Shown: positions 35,067-44,386, numbered from the stretch's first letter. The stretch is DNA of 64,000 nucleotides from Pseudazoarcus sp963975885 (GCA_963975885.1 CAXBIS010000003.1:124001-188000); one strand, 5' to 3'. Made by a program: numbers and translations. Notes: generated by a model not told the origin, from the letters alone.

Positions 35067-38000
35067 GTGGCGCTCCCCTGCCCTGCGGTGCTTCGCTGTC
35101 TTCGCGCGGCGGATTCGAGCGTCCAAGCCAGCGCCGAACCGCGAGATAGAACAGCGGCGTGAAGAAAACACCCAGTAGCGTGGCGGTCAGCATGCCGCCC
35201 ATCACGCCGGTACCCACTGCGATGCGGCTGGCGGCGCCCGGCCCGCTGGCGACGACCAGTGGCAGCATGCCCAGGACGAAGGTCAGCGACGTCATCAGGA
35301 TGGGGCGCAGTCGCAGCTTGACCGCGTCGAGGATGGCCGGCATCAGATGTGCCCCGCGGGCCTCTTCGTCACGCGCGAACTCGACGATCAGGATCGCGTT
35401 CTTCGCGGACAGGCCAATCACCGTGACCAAGCCGACATTGAAATAGACATCCGCCGGCAGGCCGCGTGACATCGAGAACAGCACCGCACCGAGCACGCCC
35501 AACGGCACCACCAGCATTACCGCGAGCGGAATCGTCCAGCTCTCGTAAAGGGCGGCCAGCACGAGCAGCACGACGAGGATCGACAAGGCCATCAGCGCGC
35601 CAATCTGGCCTGAGGACTGTTTTTCCTCGAAGGACAACCCGGTCCACTCGAATCCGAAGCCCTCCGGCAGATCGGCCGCGAGGCGCTCCATCTCGGCCAT
35701 GGCCTCGCCGGAGGAGCGACCCGGGGCCGCGCTGCCCGAGATGGTGGCAGCGGGATAGCCGTTGTAGCGCTGCAATTGCGGTGCGCCGGCCGACCACTCG
35801 ACCTTCGTGAACGCGCCGAACGGCACGTTTTCCCCCTGCTGGTTGCGCACCGTCAGGTCGAGCACGTTCTCGGGGGTCATGCGGTGCCGGGCATCGGCCT
35901 GCAGCAGCACGCGATGGATGCGCCCCTCTCGGCTGAAATCATTCGCGTAGGCGCTGCCGAAGGTGATGCCCAATGTAGTGTTGATGTCGCTGATCGAGAG
36001 TCCGAGCGCCCGTGCCTTGATGCGATCGATGTCCACCTTCAGCCGCGGCGCGTTTTCCTCACCTTCCGGGCGCACACCGGCCAGCACCTCGCTGCCGGCC
36101 GCCGCCGAAAGGAGACGGTCGCGCTGCTCGAGCAAGGCCGTGCGCCCGGCGCCGCTGCGGTCCTGCAGTTTGAAAGTGAAGCCGCCGGCGAGGCCCAACG
36201 AGGGAATCGACGGCGGCGTGAGCACGAAGACGCTCGCCTCCTTGAGCGCGGACAGCGCGCCCATCGCGCGTTGCACCAGGCTCTGCGCACTGTTTTCCGA
36301 GCCCGGTCGCTGCTCCCACGGCACCAGCGTGACAAAGGCCATCGCGTGAGCTTGCCCCTGCCCGAAGAAACTGAAGCCATGGGCGAACACCACGTCACTG
36401 ACCAGCGAGTCGTCGGCGAAATAGGCCTTGACCCGGTCGACCGCCTGTTCGGTGCGGTCCGCGGTCGACCCTGGCGGCCCCTGCAACGCCACCAGCAGCG
36501 AGCCCTGGTCCTCGGACGGCACGAAACTGCCCGGCAAACGCTCGAGCAGCGTCACGCCAAGACCCGCCATCACGACAAACAGTGCAAGAAAACGCAAGGG
36601 CCGCAGCAGCAGCGCTGCGACGCCGCCCCCGTAACGCTGGGTCACGCGCTCGAGCCAGCGGTTGAACGACGCGAAAACGCGCTTGCCCAACGGCACTCTG
36701 CTCCCGCCGTCCGGTGGGGGGCGCAGCAGCGCTGCGCACAGGGCGGGGGTGAGCGACAGCGCAAGCACGGTCGAGATGGCCACGGAAATGGTCAGCGTGA
36801 CCGAAAACTGCCGGTAGATCGCACCGGTCGATCCCGGGAAGAAGGCCATCGGCAGGAAGACCGCGATCAGCACCAGCGTGGTGCCGATGATCGGCGAAGT
36901 CACCTGCCCCATCGCCTTTACGGTGGCATCCAGGGGGCCGAGCCCCTCCTCGTCCATGATGCGCTCTACGTTCTCGACAACGACAATCGCGTCGTCGACC
37001 AGCGTACCGATGGCCAGGATCATCGCGAACAGGGTCAGCAGGTTGATCGAAAAGCCGAACAGCCACAGCCCCATGCAGGCGCCCGCCAACGCGATTGGAA
37101 CCACCGTGGTGGGAATGATCGTCGCACGCCAGCTCTGCAGGAACAGGAACATCACGAGGAAGATCAGCACCATTGCGATCGCCAGCGTCTCCAGCACTTC
37201 CTTGATGGATGCACTGATGAACGGCGTCGTGTCGTATGGAATGACCCAACCGATGTCCTCGGGGAAGCTGCGTTCGAGCACAGCCATGCGGTCCCTGACA
37301 GCCTGCGAGACCGAGAGCGCGTTGGCGCCCGGCGACAACTGCACGGCCAGGCCGGCAGCCGGTCGGCCGTTGATCTCCAGCCGTGACAGGTAGTTCTCGG
37401 CGCCCAGTTCGACCCGTGCCACGTCGCGCAGCCGGATCGAGGAACCGTCGGCCGTGGCGCGCAGGATGATGGCCTCGAACTGCTCGGGCGTGTTGAAGCG
37501 CCCGGCGGTCTCGAGGGTGGCGTTGATCTCGATATCGTCCGTCTTGGGCAGGTCGCCCAGCGCCCCACCGGCCGGCTGGCTGTTCTGCTCGCGCACGGCG
37601 GCCATCACGTCCGCAGCGGACAGCCCGAGACTGGCAAGGCGGTCGGGGTCCAGCCAGATGCGCATCGCGTACTCGGTGGAAAACTCCTGGATGTCGCCCA
37701 CGCCCGCTACCCGCCGAAGTTCATCGACGACGTGGGTGGAGGCGAAATTGCCCAGTTCGAGCGAATCCGTCGTGCCCGTACGCGAGGTCATCGCCACGAT
37801 CATCAGGAAGTTGGACGAGGCCTGCTCAACACGGATCCCCTGGCGTCGAACCTCTTCCGGCAGGCGCTGCTCGACCCGGCTGAGACGGTTCTGCACCTCC
37901 ATCTGGGCCGCCTCGAGGTCGGTGCCGGCCGTGAAGGTGAGCTGGAGCGACGCGCTACCGTTGGAGCGGCTGGTCGACTGCATGTAGAGGAAGCCGTCGA

Positions 38001-38217
38001 CGCCGTTGAGTTCCTGCTCGATGACCTGTGTGACGTTGGTCTCGAGCACCGAGGCGTCCGCCCCCGGGTAATTGACCGTGATCGTCAGTGACGGCGGCGC
38101 GATGGTGGGGTACTGCTCGACCGGGAGTGCTCGCAGGGCAAGCAGCCCGCCGATGGCGATGATCAGGGCGATCACCCATGCGAAAACCGGCCGGGTGATG
38201 AAGAACTGCGCGTTCAT
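35059..38217 (-). CDS. RND multidrug efflux transporter, inner membrane (HAE-1/AcrB class)
   Basis: Proton-driven pump that captures substrates from the periplasm and inner membrane. The 1052-aa protein has two pseudo-repeats, each one TM, a large periplasmic loop, then five more TMs. The start MNAQFFITRPVFAWVIALI is class-typical and the proton-relay aspartates are D408/D409 in GTLVDDAIVVVENVER. Length and motifs fit the AcrB/MexB class rather than metal (CusA) pumps. The stop overlaps the outer membrane gene, and the start overlaps the adaptor stop as ATGA. Confidence 0.95.
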   Translation of the reverse strand: MNAQFFITRPVFAWVIALIIAIGGLLALRALPVEQYPTIAPPSLTITVNYPGADASVLETNVTQVIEQELNGVDGFLYMQSTSRSNGSASLQLTFTAGTDLEAAQMEVQNRLSRVEQRLPEEVRRQGIRVEQASSNFLMIVAMTSRTGTTDSLELGNFASTHVVDELRRVAGVGDIQEFSTEYAMRIWLDPDRLASLGLSAADVMAAVREQNSQPAGGALGDLPKTDDIEINATLETAGRFNTPEQFEAIILRATADGSSIRLRDVARVELGAENYLSRLEINGRPAAGLAVQLSPGANALSVSQAVRDRMAVLERSFPEDIGWVIPYDTTPFISASIKEVLETLAIAMVLIFLVMFLFLQSWRATIIPTTVVPIALAGACMGLWLFGFSINLLTLFAMILAIGTLVDDAIVVVENVERIMDEEGLGPLDATVKAMGQVTSPIIGTTLVLIAVFLPMAFFPGSTGAIYRQFSVTLTISVAISTVLALSLTPALCAALLRPPPDGGSRVPLGKRVFASFNRWLERVTQRYGGGVAALLLRPLRFLALFVVMAGLGVTLLERLPGSFVPSEDQGSLLVALQGPPGSTADRTEQAVDRVKAYFADDSLVSDVVFAHGFSFFGQGQAHAMAFVTLVPWEQRPGSENSAQSLVQRAMGALSALKEASVFVLTPPSIPSLGLAGGFTFKLQDRSGAGRTALLEQRDRLLSAAAGSEVLAGVRPEGEENAPRLKVDIDRIKARALGLSISDINTTLGITFGSAYANDFSREGRIHRVLLQADARHRMTPENVLDLTVRNQQGENVPFGAFTKVEWSAGAPQLQRYNGYPAATISGSAAPGRSSGEAMAEMERLAADLPEGFGFEWTGLSFEEKQSSGQIGALMALSILVVLLVLAALYESWTIPLAVMLVVPLGVLGAVLFSMSRGLPADVYFNVGLVTVIGLSAKNAILIVEFARDEEARGAHLMPAILDAVKLRLRPILMTSLTFVLGMLPLVVASGPGAASRIAVGTGVMGGMLTATLLGVFFTPLFYLAVRRWLGRSNPPREDSEAPQGRGAPHG

Positions 38218-39401
38218 CTTGCGGCGCCGTGGCCGGTCTTGTCCCCGGCCGGCGCGTCACCGGCTTTTGCGGACGCCACGCGTACCTTCTGGCCATGACG
38301 CAGCTTCTGCAGTCCGTCAACCACCAGGCGATCGCCCTTCTTCAGGCCGCCGGTTACCACCCACAGGCCCTCGCGCTGATCGCCGACCTCGATTTCGCGC
38401 ACCGCGAGCGTGTCATCACCATCGACGAGCATCACGGTGGCGCCCTGCTCGGTCATGATCACCGCGCGTTGCGGAATGGTCACGCCGTCCGGGCGCACAC
38501 CGGCCTCGATGCTGGCGTTGACGAACTGCCCAGGCAACAGCATGCGGTCCGGATTGGGGAATTCGGCACGCAGCGCGACCGTGCCGGTGGTCTGGTCGAT
38601 GGTCATCGCGAAGAAGTCCAGCTTGCCGGCCTGGGGATAGACGCTGCCATCCTCGAGCGTGAGATGCACCGGTACGCCCACGCCGCGTTCGGTTGGCCAC
38701 TCCAGTGCGCCCGAGACCACCTGCGAACGGATGGACAACAGGTCGGAGCTCGACTGCGAAAAATTGACGTACACGGGATCGAACTGTTCGACCGTCGTCA
38801 GCAGGGTGCCGTTGGCCGCGCTGACCAGGGCCCCCTCGCTGACCTGCGCGCGTCCGGCGCGTCCGGCGATCGGCGACCGGATCATCGTGTAGTCGAGATC
38901 GAGGCGGGCCGACTCGAGCTGCGCCTGCGCCTGAGAAACATCGGCCTGCGCGGTGCGCAGTCGCGCGAGCGCCGCGTCGTATTCCTGCTGGCTGATGGCC
39001 TGCTCGGCCACCAGGCCTTCGTAGCGCGCGACATCCTGCGCAGCATTGGCCTTGGTCGCCTCGGCCCGGTCGAGGGCAGCCTTCACCGCGTTCAGATGGG
39101 CCTGCTTCTCGCGCGGATCGATCGAGAACAGCTCGGCGCCGGCCTCGACGTCGCTGCCCTCGCGATAGAGACGACGCTCGATGATGCCGTCGACCCGGGC
39201 ACGGATCTCGGCCGTGCGCACCGCTTGCACCCGTCCGGGTAGATGAACGACGTTGTGCACCGGCTTCGTCTCGATGACGAGCACTTCGACGTCCGGCAAA
39301 GGTGCAGATCCCTTGCCCGGTGCCGCCGTTTCATTACCGCATGCACTCGCCATCAGGGCTGCCGCAGCCAGAACGGCCCAGATACGGAATCGACGTTTCA
39401 T
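38214..39401 (-). CDS. RND efflux periplasmic adaptor lipoprotein (AcrA/MexA family)
   Basis: Membrane fusion protein linking pump and outer-membrane duct. The 395-aa protein has a lipoprotein signal ending ASAC (Cys21), split lipoyl halves (RARVDGIIERRLYREGSDV and YTMIRSPIAGRAG), a helical hairpin between them (about residues 100-165), a beta-barrel domain and a membrane-proximal end. It is first of the structural efflux genes; a 41-codon open frame overlaps its start. Confidence 0.94.
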   Translation of the reverse strand: MKRRFRIWAVLAAAALMASACGNETAAPGKGSAPLPDVEVLVIETKPVHNVVHLPGRVQAVRTAEIRARVDGIIERRLYREGSDVEAGAELFSIDPREKQAHLNAVKAALDRAEATKANAAQDVARYEGLVAEQAISQQEYDAALARLRTAQADVSQAQAQLESARLDLDYTMIRSPIAGRAGRAQVSEGALVSAANGTLLTTVEQFDPVYVNFSQSSSDLLSIRSQVVSGALEWPTERGVGVPVHLTLEDGSVYPQAGKLDFFAMTIDQTTGTVALRAEFPNPDRMLLPGQFVNASIEAGVRPDGVTIPQRAVIMTEQGATVMLVDGDDTLAVREIEVGDQREGLWVVTGGLKKGDRLVVDGLQKLRHGQKVRVASAKAGDAPAGDKTGHGAAR

Positions 39402-39523
39402 TCGAATTGCTCTCGTCGGAGGTCGGATTGCGCGGCCACCGCGATCCGCATACCGGGCAACGGAACGCCGATGATGTACGCATCGCCCGCCCGCAATCGG
39501 AGGACGATGCTCTCTTTTCTCAT
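39398..39523 (-). CDS. Possible 41-codon leader ORF upstream of the efflux adaptor
   Basis: ATG at 39523 to TGA at 39400-39398, the stop overlapping the adaptor ATG as ATGA. The peptide starts MRKESIVLRLRAGDAYIIG and ends in DLRREQFE. No good ribosome site is seen before it, and no family is recognised. The exact overlap could give translational coupling to the pump operon, or be chance in the 173-nt radA-to-adaptor gap. Confidence 0.3.
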   Translation of the reverse strand: MRKESIVLRLRAGDAYIIGVPLPGMRIAVAAQSDLRREQFE

Positions 39524-39536
39524 CAAATCACGCGAG

Positions 39537-39550
39537 GATCAATAGTGATC
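39537..39550. promoter_or_regulatory. Inverted repeat upstream of the efflux operon
   Basis: GATCA-ATAG-TGATC, two 5-bp arms and a 4-nt centre, in the only noncoding gap that can hold the pump promoter. It may be a repressor site, but no TetR or MarR gene is adjacent. Short repeats like this occur by chance. Confidence 0.3.
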
Positions 39551-39574
39551 TGTCGTAGAAGTGCGACGCCACCC

Positions 39575-40951
39575 TCATTCAACCAGATCCCGTGCCTGCT
39601 CGATCGCTTCGTCGATGCGATCGACCGCGATCACCTGCATATCGCTCGGAGGCTGCTTGGGCGCATTGGCCTTGGGGATGATCGCCGTCGTGAATCCGAG
39701 CTTGGCCGCCTCGCGCAGACGTTCCTGTCCGCGTGGCGCGGGCCGGATCTCGCCGGACAGCCCGATCTCCCCGAAGGCCGCCAGCCGGCGCGGCAATGCG
39801 CGGCTGTTCAGCGACGAGACGATGGCAAGCACCACCGCAAGGTCGGCGGCCGGCTCGGCGATGCGCACGCCGCCGACCGCGTTGACGAATACGTCCTGAT
39901 CGAAGCACGCCACGCCCGCATGCCGATGCAGCACCGCCAACAGCATGGCCAGCCGGTTCTGTTCGAGTCCGACCGTCAGTCTTCGCGGATTCGGACTGTG
40001 CGCGGAATCGACCAGCGCCTGGATCTCGACGAGCAGCGGCCGCGTGCCCTCCTGCGTGACCAGTACGCAGCTTCCGGGCACCTGTCGTTCGTGCTGCGAC
40101 AGGAAGATTGCCGACGGATTGCTGACTTCGCGCAGGCCGCGATCGGTCATCGCGAACACGCCAAGCTCGTTGACCGCGCCGAACCGGTTCTTGATCGCGC
40201 GCACCAGACGAAAGCTCGAATGCGTGTCGCCCTCGAAATACAGCACGGTATCGACGATGTGCTCGAGCACGCGCGGGCCGGCCAGCGAACCGTCCTTGGT
40301 CACGTGGCCGACAAGAATCATCGAACAGCCGCGCGTCTTGGCAAACCGCGTGAGTTGCGCCGCGCACTCGCGCACCTGTGCAACCGATCCCGGTGCGGAC
40401 TGCAGCGCATCCGAATACAAAGTCTGGATCGAGTCGATGACGGCAATGCGGGGACGTTCGCGCTCCAGGGTCGCGAGGATGGCTTCCAGCCGGATCTCGG
40501 GCAGCAGATCGAGCGACGTCGCCTCCAGTTGCAGCCGCCGCGCGCGCAAGGCCACCTGTTCGGCCGACTCTTCGCCACTGACGTAGATCGCCGCATTGTC
40601 GGCCGCGAGCGCACAAAGCGCCTGCAGCAGGAGCGTTGATTTTCCGATCCCCGGATCCCCGCCGATGAGCACCACGCCACCGGCGACCAGGCCGCCACCG
40701 AGCACACGGTCGAACTCGGCGATTCCGGTCGGAATGCGCGGTTCTTCACGCGCCTCCAGGCTCGCCAGCGAAGTCAGCTCGGAAGATGCCCCGCCAGCCA
40801 GCGAGGCAAAGCGCCCTGCTCCGGGCCCGGATGCTTCGGCCGGCATTTCGGAGAGTGTGTTCCATGCCTTGCACTGCGGGCACTGGCCCTGCCATTGCGG
40901 CGTACGCGCACCGCAATCCGCGCAGACGAAGCTGCTGCGTGCGCGTGCCAT
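39575..40951 (-). CDS. radA: DNA repair protein RadA
   Basis: RecA-like ATPase that promotes branch migration in recombination repair. The 458-aa protein has an N-terminal C4 zinc finger (CADCGARTPQWQGQCPQC), Walker A GGDPGIGKSTLL, the RadA signature KNRFG (in AIKNRFGAVNELG) and a C-terminal Lon-protease-like domain. The start overlaps the stop of the upstream LysR gene by one base (TGATG), so its expression may be tied to that regulator. Confidence 0.96.
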   Translation of the reverse strand: MARARSSFVCADCGARTPQWQGQCPQCKAWNTLSEMPAEASGPGAGRFASLAGGASSELTSLASLEAREEPRIPTGIAEFDRVLGGGLVAGGVVLIGGDPGIGKSTLLLQALCALAADNAAIYVSGEESAEQVALRARRLQLEATSLDLLPEIRLEAILATLERERPRIAVIDSIQTLYSDALQSAPGSVAQVRECAAQLTRFAKTRGCSMILVGHVTKDGSLAGPRVLEHIVDTVLYFEGDTHSSFRLVRAIKNRFGAVNELGVFAMTDRGLREVSNPSAIFLSQHERQVPGSCVLVTQEGTRPLLVEIQALVDSAHSPNPRRLTVGLEQNRLAMLLAVLHRHAGVACFDQDVFVNAVGGVRIAEPAADLAVVLAIVSSLNSRALPRRLAAFGEIGLSGEIRPAPRGQERLREAAKLGFTTAIIPKANAPKQPPSDMQVIAVDRIDEAIEQARDLVE

Positions 40952-41874
40952 CAGCGCAGATTCCGCGCGATTTCCTCGGAACGGCGCGCAAGGTTTTCGA
41001 CAGCATGCTCGGCGAAGGTCTCGATCAGCCGCGAGCAGAACTTGTCCTTGGGCATGATCACTTCCAGCGAGTTAAACAGCGGCGGCATCATGTGGATGGC
41101 GACCAGCGCGCCTTCGCGCAACTCGCGCTGAATGGCAGCACGTGAGGCGAACGCATACCCCATGCCGCGCACCACAAGCTGCTTTACGCTTGCCAGACTG
41201 CCCAGTTCGGCCGAAACCTCGAGTTCGCCGACATTGACACCGGCGGACGAGAACCAGTCTTCGGTCAGGTCGCGCACCGAATTGCCCTCGTCCCGATTGA
41301 TCAACACGTGCGATACGAGATCCGATGGTTCCACACGCTCCAGCCCGGCCAAGGCATGTTGCGGAGTGCAGATGAGCATGATCTCGTCGCGGGCACCGGT
41401 CAGACGGCGAACATTGGGTTGATCCGCCGCGATCTCGATGAAGCCCAGATCCAGTTCGCGAGCGGCCACCCGCTCCTCGGTCAGCAGCGAATTGCCGACG
41501 ACGACCCGCGGAATCACCTTCGGATATTTCTGCTTGAACTCGTCGATGATCTCCGGCAACCAGTAGCCCGCGATGGTCATGCTGGTGCCGATGTTGATCG
41601 GGCCGGCCAACTCGTCGGTGAGCTCGGCGACCCGGGACTCCATCTCGTCGGAAAGATCGAGAATGCGCTCGGCGAAGTTCTGGACGATCTGTCCGGCATG
41701 GGTCAGCGTCACCTTGCCATGCCCGCGGTCGAGCAGCCGGGTGCTGAAATGCTCTTCGAGCTGTTTGATCTGGAACGTCACCGCCGGCTGCGTCATGAAC
41801 AGATGCTCGGCGGCGCGCGTGAATGATCCGTATTTCGCCACGGCGGCGAATACCTGGAGACGTCGATCGGCCAC
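40951..41874 (-). CDS. LysR-family transcriptional regulator
   Basis: DNA-binding regulator with N-terminal winged helix-turn-helix (DRRLQVFAAVAKYGSFTRAAEHLFMTQPAVTFQIKQLEE) described here in parts: DRRLQVFAAVAKYGS, then FTRAAEHLFMTQPAVTFQ, then a periplasmic-binding-like effector domain. I start at GTG 41874 (307 aa), where relatives begin with MADRRLQVF; ATGs at 41916 and 41913 would add 14 residues that overlap a palindrome. The effector is unknown; the class resembles CbbR/CysB-like regulators only in general layout. Confidence 0.85.
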   Translation of the reverse strand: MADRRLQVFAAVAKYGSFTRAAEHLFMTQPAVTFQIKQLEEHFSTRLLDRGHGKVTLTHAGQIVQNFAERILDLSDEMESRVAELTDELAGPINIGTSMTIAGYWLPEIIDEFKQKYPKVIPRVVVGNSLLTEERVAARELDLGFIEIAADQPNVRRLTGARDEIMLICTPQHALAGLERVEPSDLVSHVLINRDEGNSVRDLTEDWFSSAGVNVGELEVSAELGSLASVKQLVVRGMGYAFASRAAIQRELREGALVAIHMMPPLFNSLEVIMPKDKFCSRLIETFAEHAVENLARRSEEIARNLR

Positions 41875-41879
41875 TTCCA

Positions 41880-41902
41880 ACCCATAAGCTATGTTTATGG
41901 GT
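41880..41902. promoter_or_regulatory. Palindromic operator candidate at the LysR gene start
   Basis: ACCCATAA (41880-41887) and TTATGGGT (41895-41902) are perfect 8-bp arms around a 7-nt centre, directly before the GTG start. LysR regulators often bind such inverted repeats (T-N11-A type) at their own promoter. It supports the GTG start, because the alternative ATGs would place the palindrome in coding sequence. Confidence 0.55.
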
Positions 41903-41967
41903 GGATCATACATCATGATGGTGGGTGTGCGAAACTTCCGTTCCGCGACGCGCCCATTGTGCGGGCT

Positions 41968-42735
41968 TCAGGACGTGCCGTCGAGCACGCGCCGGATGCG
42001 GCAAAGATCTTCCCAGGCTCGCGCCTTGTCCGCCTGGTTGCGCAGCAGATAGGCCGGATGATACGTGACCAGAACCGCCGTGCCGGCATGATCAAGGATA
42101 CGACCACGCGCCGCATTGATGCGCACCTCCGGCTGGTTGAGCAGCACCTGGGCGGCGGGCCGTCCCAGCGCGACCAGCAGACGCGGTTGCACGAGCGCGA
42201 TCTGGCGGTCGAGATAGGGGCGACACGCGGTCATCTCGTCGGCCTGCGGCGTGCGGTTATGCGGCGGTCGGCACTTGACCGTGTTGGCGATGTAGACGCC
42301 CTGCTCGCGCGTCAGGCCGATCGCGGCGAGCATCGCGTCGAGCAGCTTTCCGGCCGCACCGACGAAAGGCAGCCCGCGTCGGTCCTCTTCCCCTCCGGGC
42401 CCCTCACCGACGAACATGACTTGCGCCTGCCGATCGCCCATGCCGGGCACGGCGCGCTGTCGTTGCTCACACAGTCGGCAGGCCGAACAGGCCGCGATCT
42501 CCGTTTCGAGGGCATCCCAGCCCAGTTGGGCGATCCGGTCGACACGCGCCTCGGACAGCGGCGCTGACGGACGTACGACCGGGGGCGGCAGCGGATCGGC
42601 CGGAGTCGGCGGTACGACCGGCGCCGAGGGTTCCTCCGCAGTGCGTGGCGGCTCGATGGCCGCATCACGAGCGCGCACGCGCCAGACCGGCGTCAGACCC
42701 ATCTCGCGCAGGATCGAATCGCGGCGCACGCTCAC
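41968..42735 (-). CDS. Uracil-DNA glycosylase, family 4 (Fe-S type)
   Basis: Removes uracil from DNA; family 4 enzymes carry a [4Fe-4S] cluster. The 255-aa protein has a poorly conserved Pro-rich N-terminus (to about residue 75), cluster cysteines in CSACRLC, NTVKCRPP and TACRPYL, the motif VGEGPGGEEDRRGLPFVG, and the C-terminal YHPAYLLR. The start GTG overlaps the rimI stop as GTGA. It follows rimI and tsaB in one run. Confidence 0.92.
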   Translation of the reverse strand: MSVRRDSILREMGLTPVWRVRARDAAIEPPRTAEEPSAPVVPPTPADPLPPPVVRPSAPLSEARVDRIAQLGWDALETEIAACSACRLCEQRQRAVPGMGDRQAQVMFVGEGPGGEEDRRGLPFVGAAGKLLDAMLAAIGLTREQGVYIANTVKCRPPHNRTPQADEMTACRPYLDRQIALVQPRLLVALGRPAAQVLLNQPEVRINAARGRILDHAGTAVLVTYHPAYLLRNQADKARAWEDLCRIRRVLDGTS

Positions 42736-43184
42736 AGGGCAATCCTCATCAGCAGGGCATCCTCGCGTCCTCCGCCCATGGCAGGATAGTAGCGCTTGCG
42801 GCGCCCGACCGGAACGAAGCCGAGCCGTCGGTACAGGGCCAGCGCATGAAGGTTCGATGGACGCACCTCGAGGAACATCTGGCTCGCGCCCTGCCCTCGC
42901 GCAAGCTCGATCAGCCGGCGCAGCATGCGGGCGCCAATACCCCGATTCTGCAACCCTCGCACCACGCTGATGTTGAGCAGATGGGCTTCATCGAGAACAC
43001 GGAACATGACAGCGTAGCCGGCCGGCTCACCGTCGATGCGCAATACGCGAGCGTCGTAGCCGGCATGCAGCGAATCGGCGAAATTGCCACGCGTCCATGG
43101 AAAGTCGTGCAGCTCGGCCTCGCGCGCAGCGACCCAGTCCAGATCGGACTCGGTCATCAAATCGAGGCGCTCTTCTACGCTCAA
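42732..43184 (-). CDS. rimI: Ribosomal protein S18-alanine N-acetyltransferase
   Basis: GNAT enzyme that acetylates the N-terminal alanine of ribosomal protein S18. The 150-aa protein has the GNAT core (LLNISVVRGLQNRGIGARML, the acetyl-CoA loop) and the C-terminal NLHALALYRRLGFV. The start is TTG at 43184, overlapping the tsaB stop as TTGA; GGAGG lies 6 nt before it. tsaB-rimI adjacency is common. Confidence 0.93.
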   Translation of the reverse strand: MSVEERLDLMTESDLDWVAAREAELHDFPWTRGNFADSLHAGYDARVLRIDGEPAGYAVMFRVLDEAHLLNISVVRGLQNRGIGARMLRRLIELARGQGASQMFLEVRPSNLHALALYRRLGFVPVGRRKRYYPAMGGGREDALLMRIAL

Positions 43185-43876
43185 GCCCGTCCTCCGCGCG
43201 CCAGGCGCTCGGCCGTGGTCATCGCGACCTTGTCACGCACATACAGGGGCACGGCCAGTTCCGGCGCGAGCATGCCCTCACGTGCGGCGATGCCTTCGGC
43301 CAGTCTCGCGACCGATTCGGCCTGAGGCACTGCCTGCGCGTCGACACCAGACACGCGCGCAGCCGGCAGCCGCTCGAGCAGGTCGGGCCAGGCCTTCAAC
43401 GCCGAGCCGAGCAGCCACCAGCGCTCCTGCCCTTCGGGCAGTTCGAATGCATTTGGGGCGAGGCAGGCGGCGGCGTGCAGTGGCACCGGACAACCGGCTT
43501 CAAGGAAATAGGCAGCCGTATAGATTTCGCCCATGCGCGCATCGGTCAGCGCGATCACGTTGCCGTCCGGCGCATCCGCCGCAAGTGCCGCAAGCGTCGG
43601 GACCGGGACCACACCGATACCGCCACCCATGGCCAGCCCTTGCGCCGCGCCGCAGGCCAGACGGAGACCGGTAAAGGCACCGGGTCCGGCCCCGAAGGCG
43701 ACACAGTCGAGATCGGCGACCCGAAGACCGGCCTCGGCGAGCAGTGTCGCCACGGATGGCAATAGGCCTTCGGAGTGGTTTGCGTGGCCGCTTAGCACCC
43801 GTGCGATCGACGTCGTGCCGATACGCAGGGCGACCGAGGCCTGTTCGCAGGAGGTTTCAATCGCGAGAGTCTTCAT
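43181..43876 (-). CDS. tsaB: tRNA t6A synthesis protein TsaB
   Basis: Inactive Kae1-like partner of TsaD in threonylcarbamoyl-adenosine (t6A37) formation on ANN-decoding tRNAs. The 231-aa protein has the N-terminal ASKHA motif MKTLAIETSCEQASVAL, the HSEGLLPSV segment and the GPGAFTGLRLACGAAQGLA block. ATG at 43876 is chosen over one 12 nt upstream. First of the tsaB-rimI-udg run. Confidence 0.95.
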   Translation of the reverse strand: MKTLAIETSCEQASVALRIGTTSIARVLSGHANHSEGLLPSVATLLAEAGLRVADLDCVAFGAGPGAFTGLRLACGAAQGLAMGGGIGVVPVPTLAALAADAPDGNVIALTDARMGEIYTAAYFLEAGCPVPLHAAACLAPNAFELPEGQERWWLLGSALKAWPDLLERLPAARVSGVDAQAVPQAESVARLAEGIAAREGMLAPELAVPLYVRDKVAMTTAERLARGGRA

Positions 43877-43924
43877 GGCGGATCGCATTCTATCCGCTGT
43901 GAAGCCCTCCCGAGCGTCTGGCGA

Positions 43925-44386
43925 TCAGCGCGTGGGCAGGTCGCCGCTGTTGGCGCCCAGCATCGCGTCGCGAAGTTCGCGCTTGAGTGCGCGGCGCTCC
44001 TCGCGCGTGAGATTCTTGCGCTGTTCGATCGCCGCCGCTTCGCTGCTGTCGGCCAGGGCGCGTTTGAGGCTACGATGATGCGTGCCGCCTTCCACTTCGT
44101 CAAAATCGGAATCCTTCGCCGATGAGCTCCCACTGTCCGCCAGATGGCGAGATTCTCGATCGAGACGGCGCTGTTCGCGCCGTGCGTCGCGCTCCAGTCT
44201 GGCTTTCAGATAGGCTTCGCGCTTAGCTTCACCGATGACCTGCGTCGACTGGATGTCTGTCGTCGCGCTCTGGCCGTTGGACGCCAACACCGGAACGCAC
44301 ATCGCGACACACAGCGCACCCACGACCACGCGCAGGCTGCCCGACGATGAATATTGACCCCGTAAGGTCCGGCTGACATTGTTCAT
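43925..44386 (-). CDS. Hypothetical exported basic/helical protein
   Basis: 153-aa protein I do not recognise. Seen: an N-terminal region with a hydrophobic stretch (SLRVVVGALCVAMCVPVLA, about residues 17-35) ending in a likely signal cleavage site, then a strongly charged, predicted helical region (AKREAYLKARLERDARREQ) and a second (NLTREERRALKRELRDAML), separated by a Ser/Asp-rich linker. AGAGGA lies 11 nt before the ATG. It is divergent from ompR. Likely periplasmic; function unknown. Confidence 0.65.
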   Translation of the reverse strand: MNNVSRTLRGQYSSSGSLRVVVGALCVAMCVPVLASNGQSATTDIQSTQVIGEAKREAYLKARLERDARREQRRLDRESRHLADSGSSSAKDSDFDEVEGGTHHRSLKRALADSSEAAAIEQRKNLTREERRALKRELRDAMLGANSGDLPTR

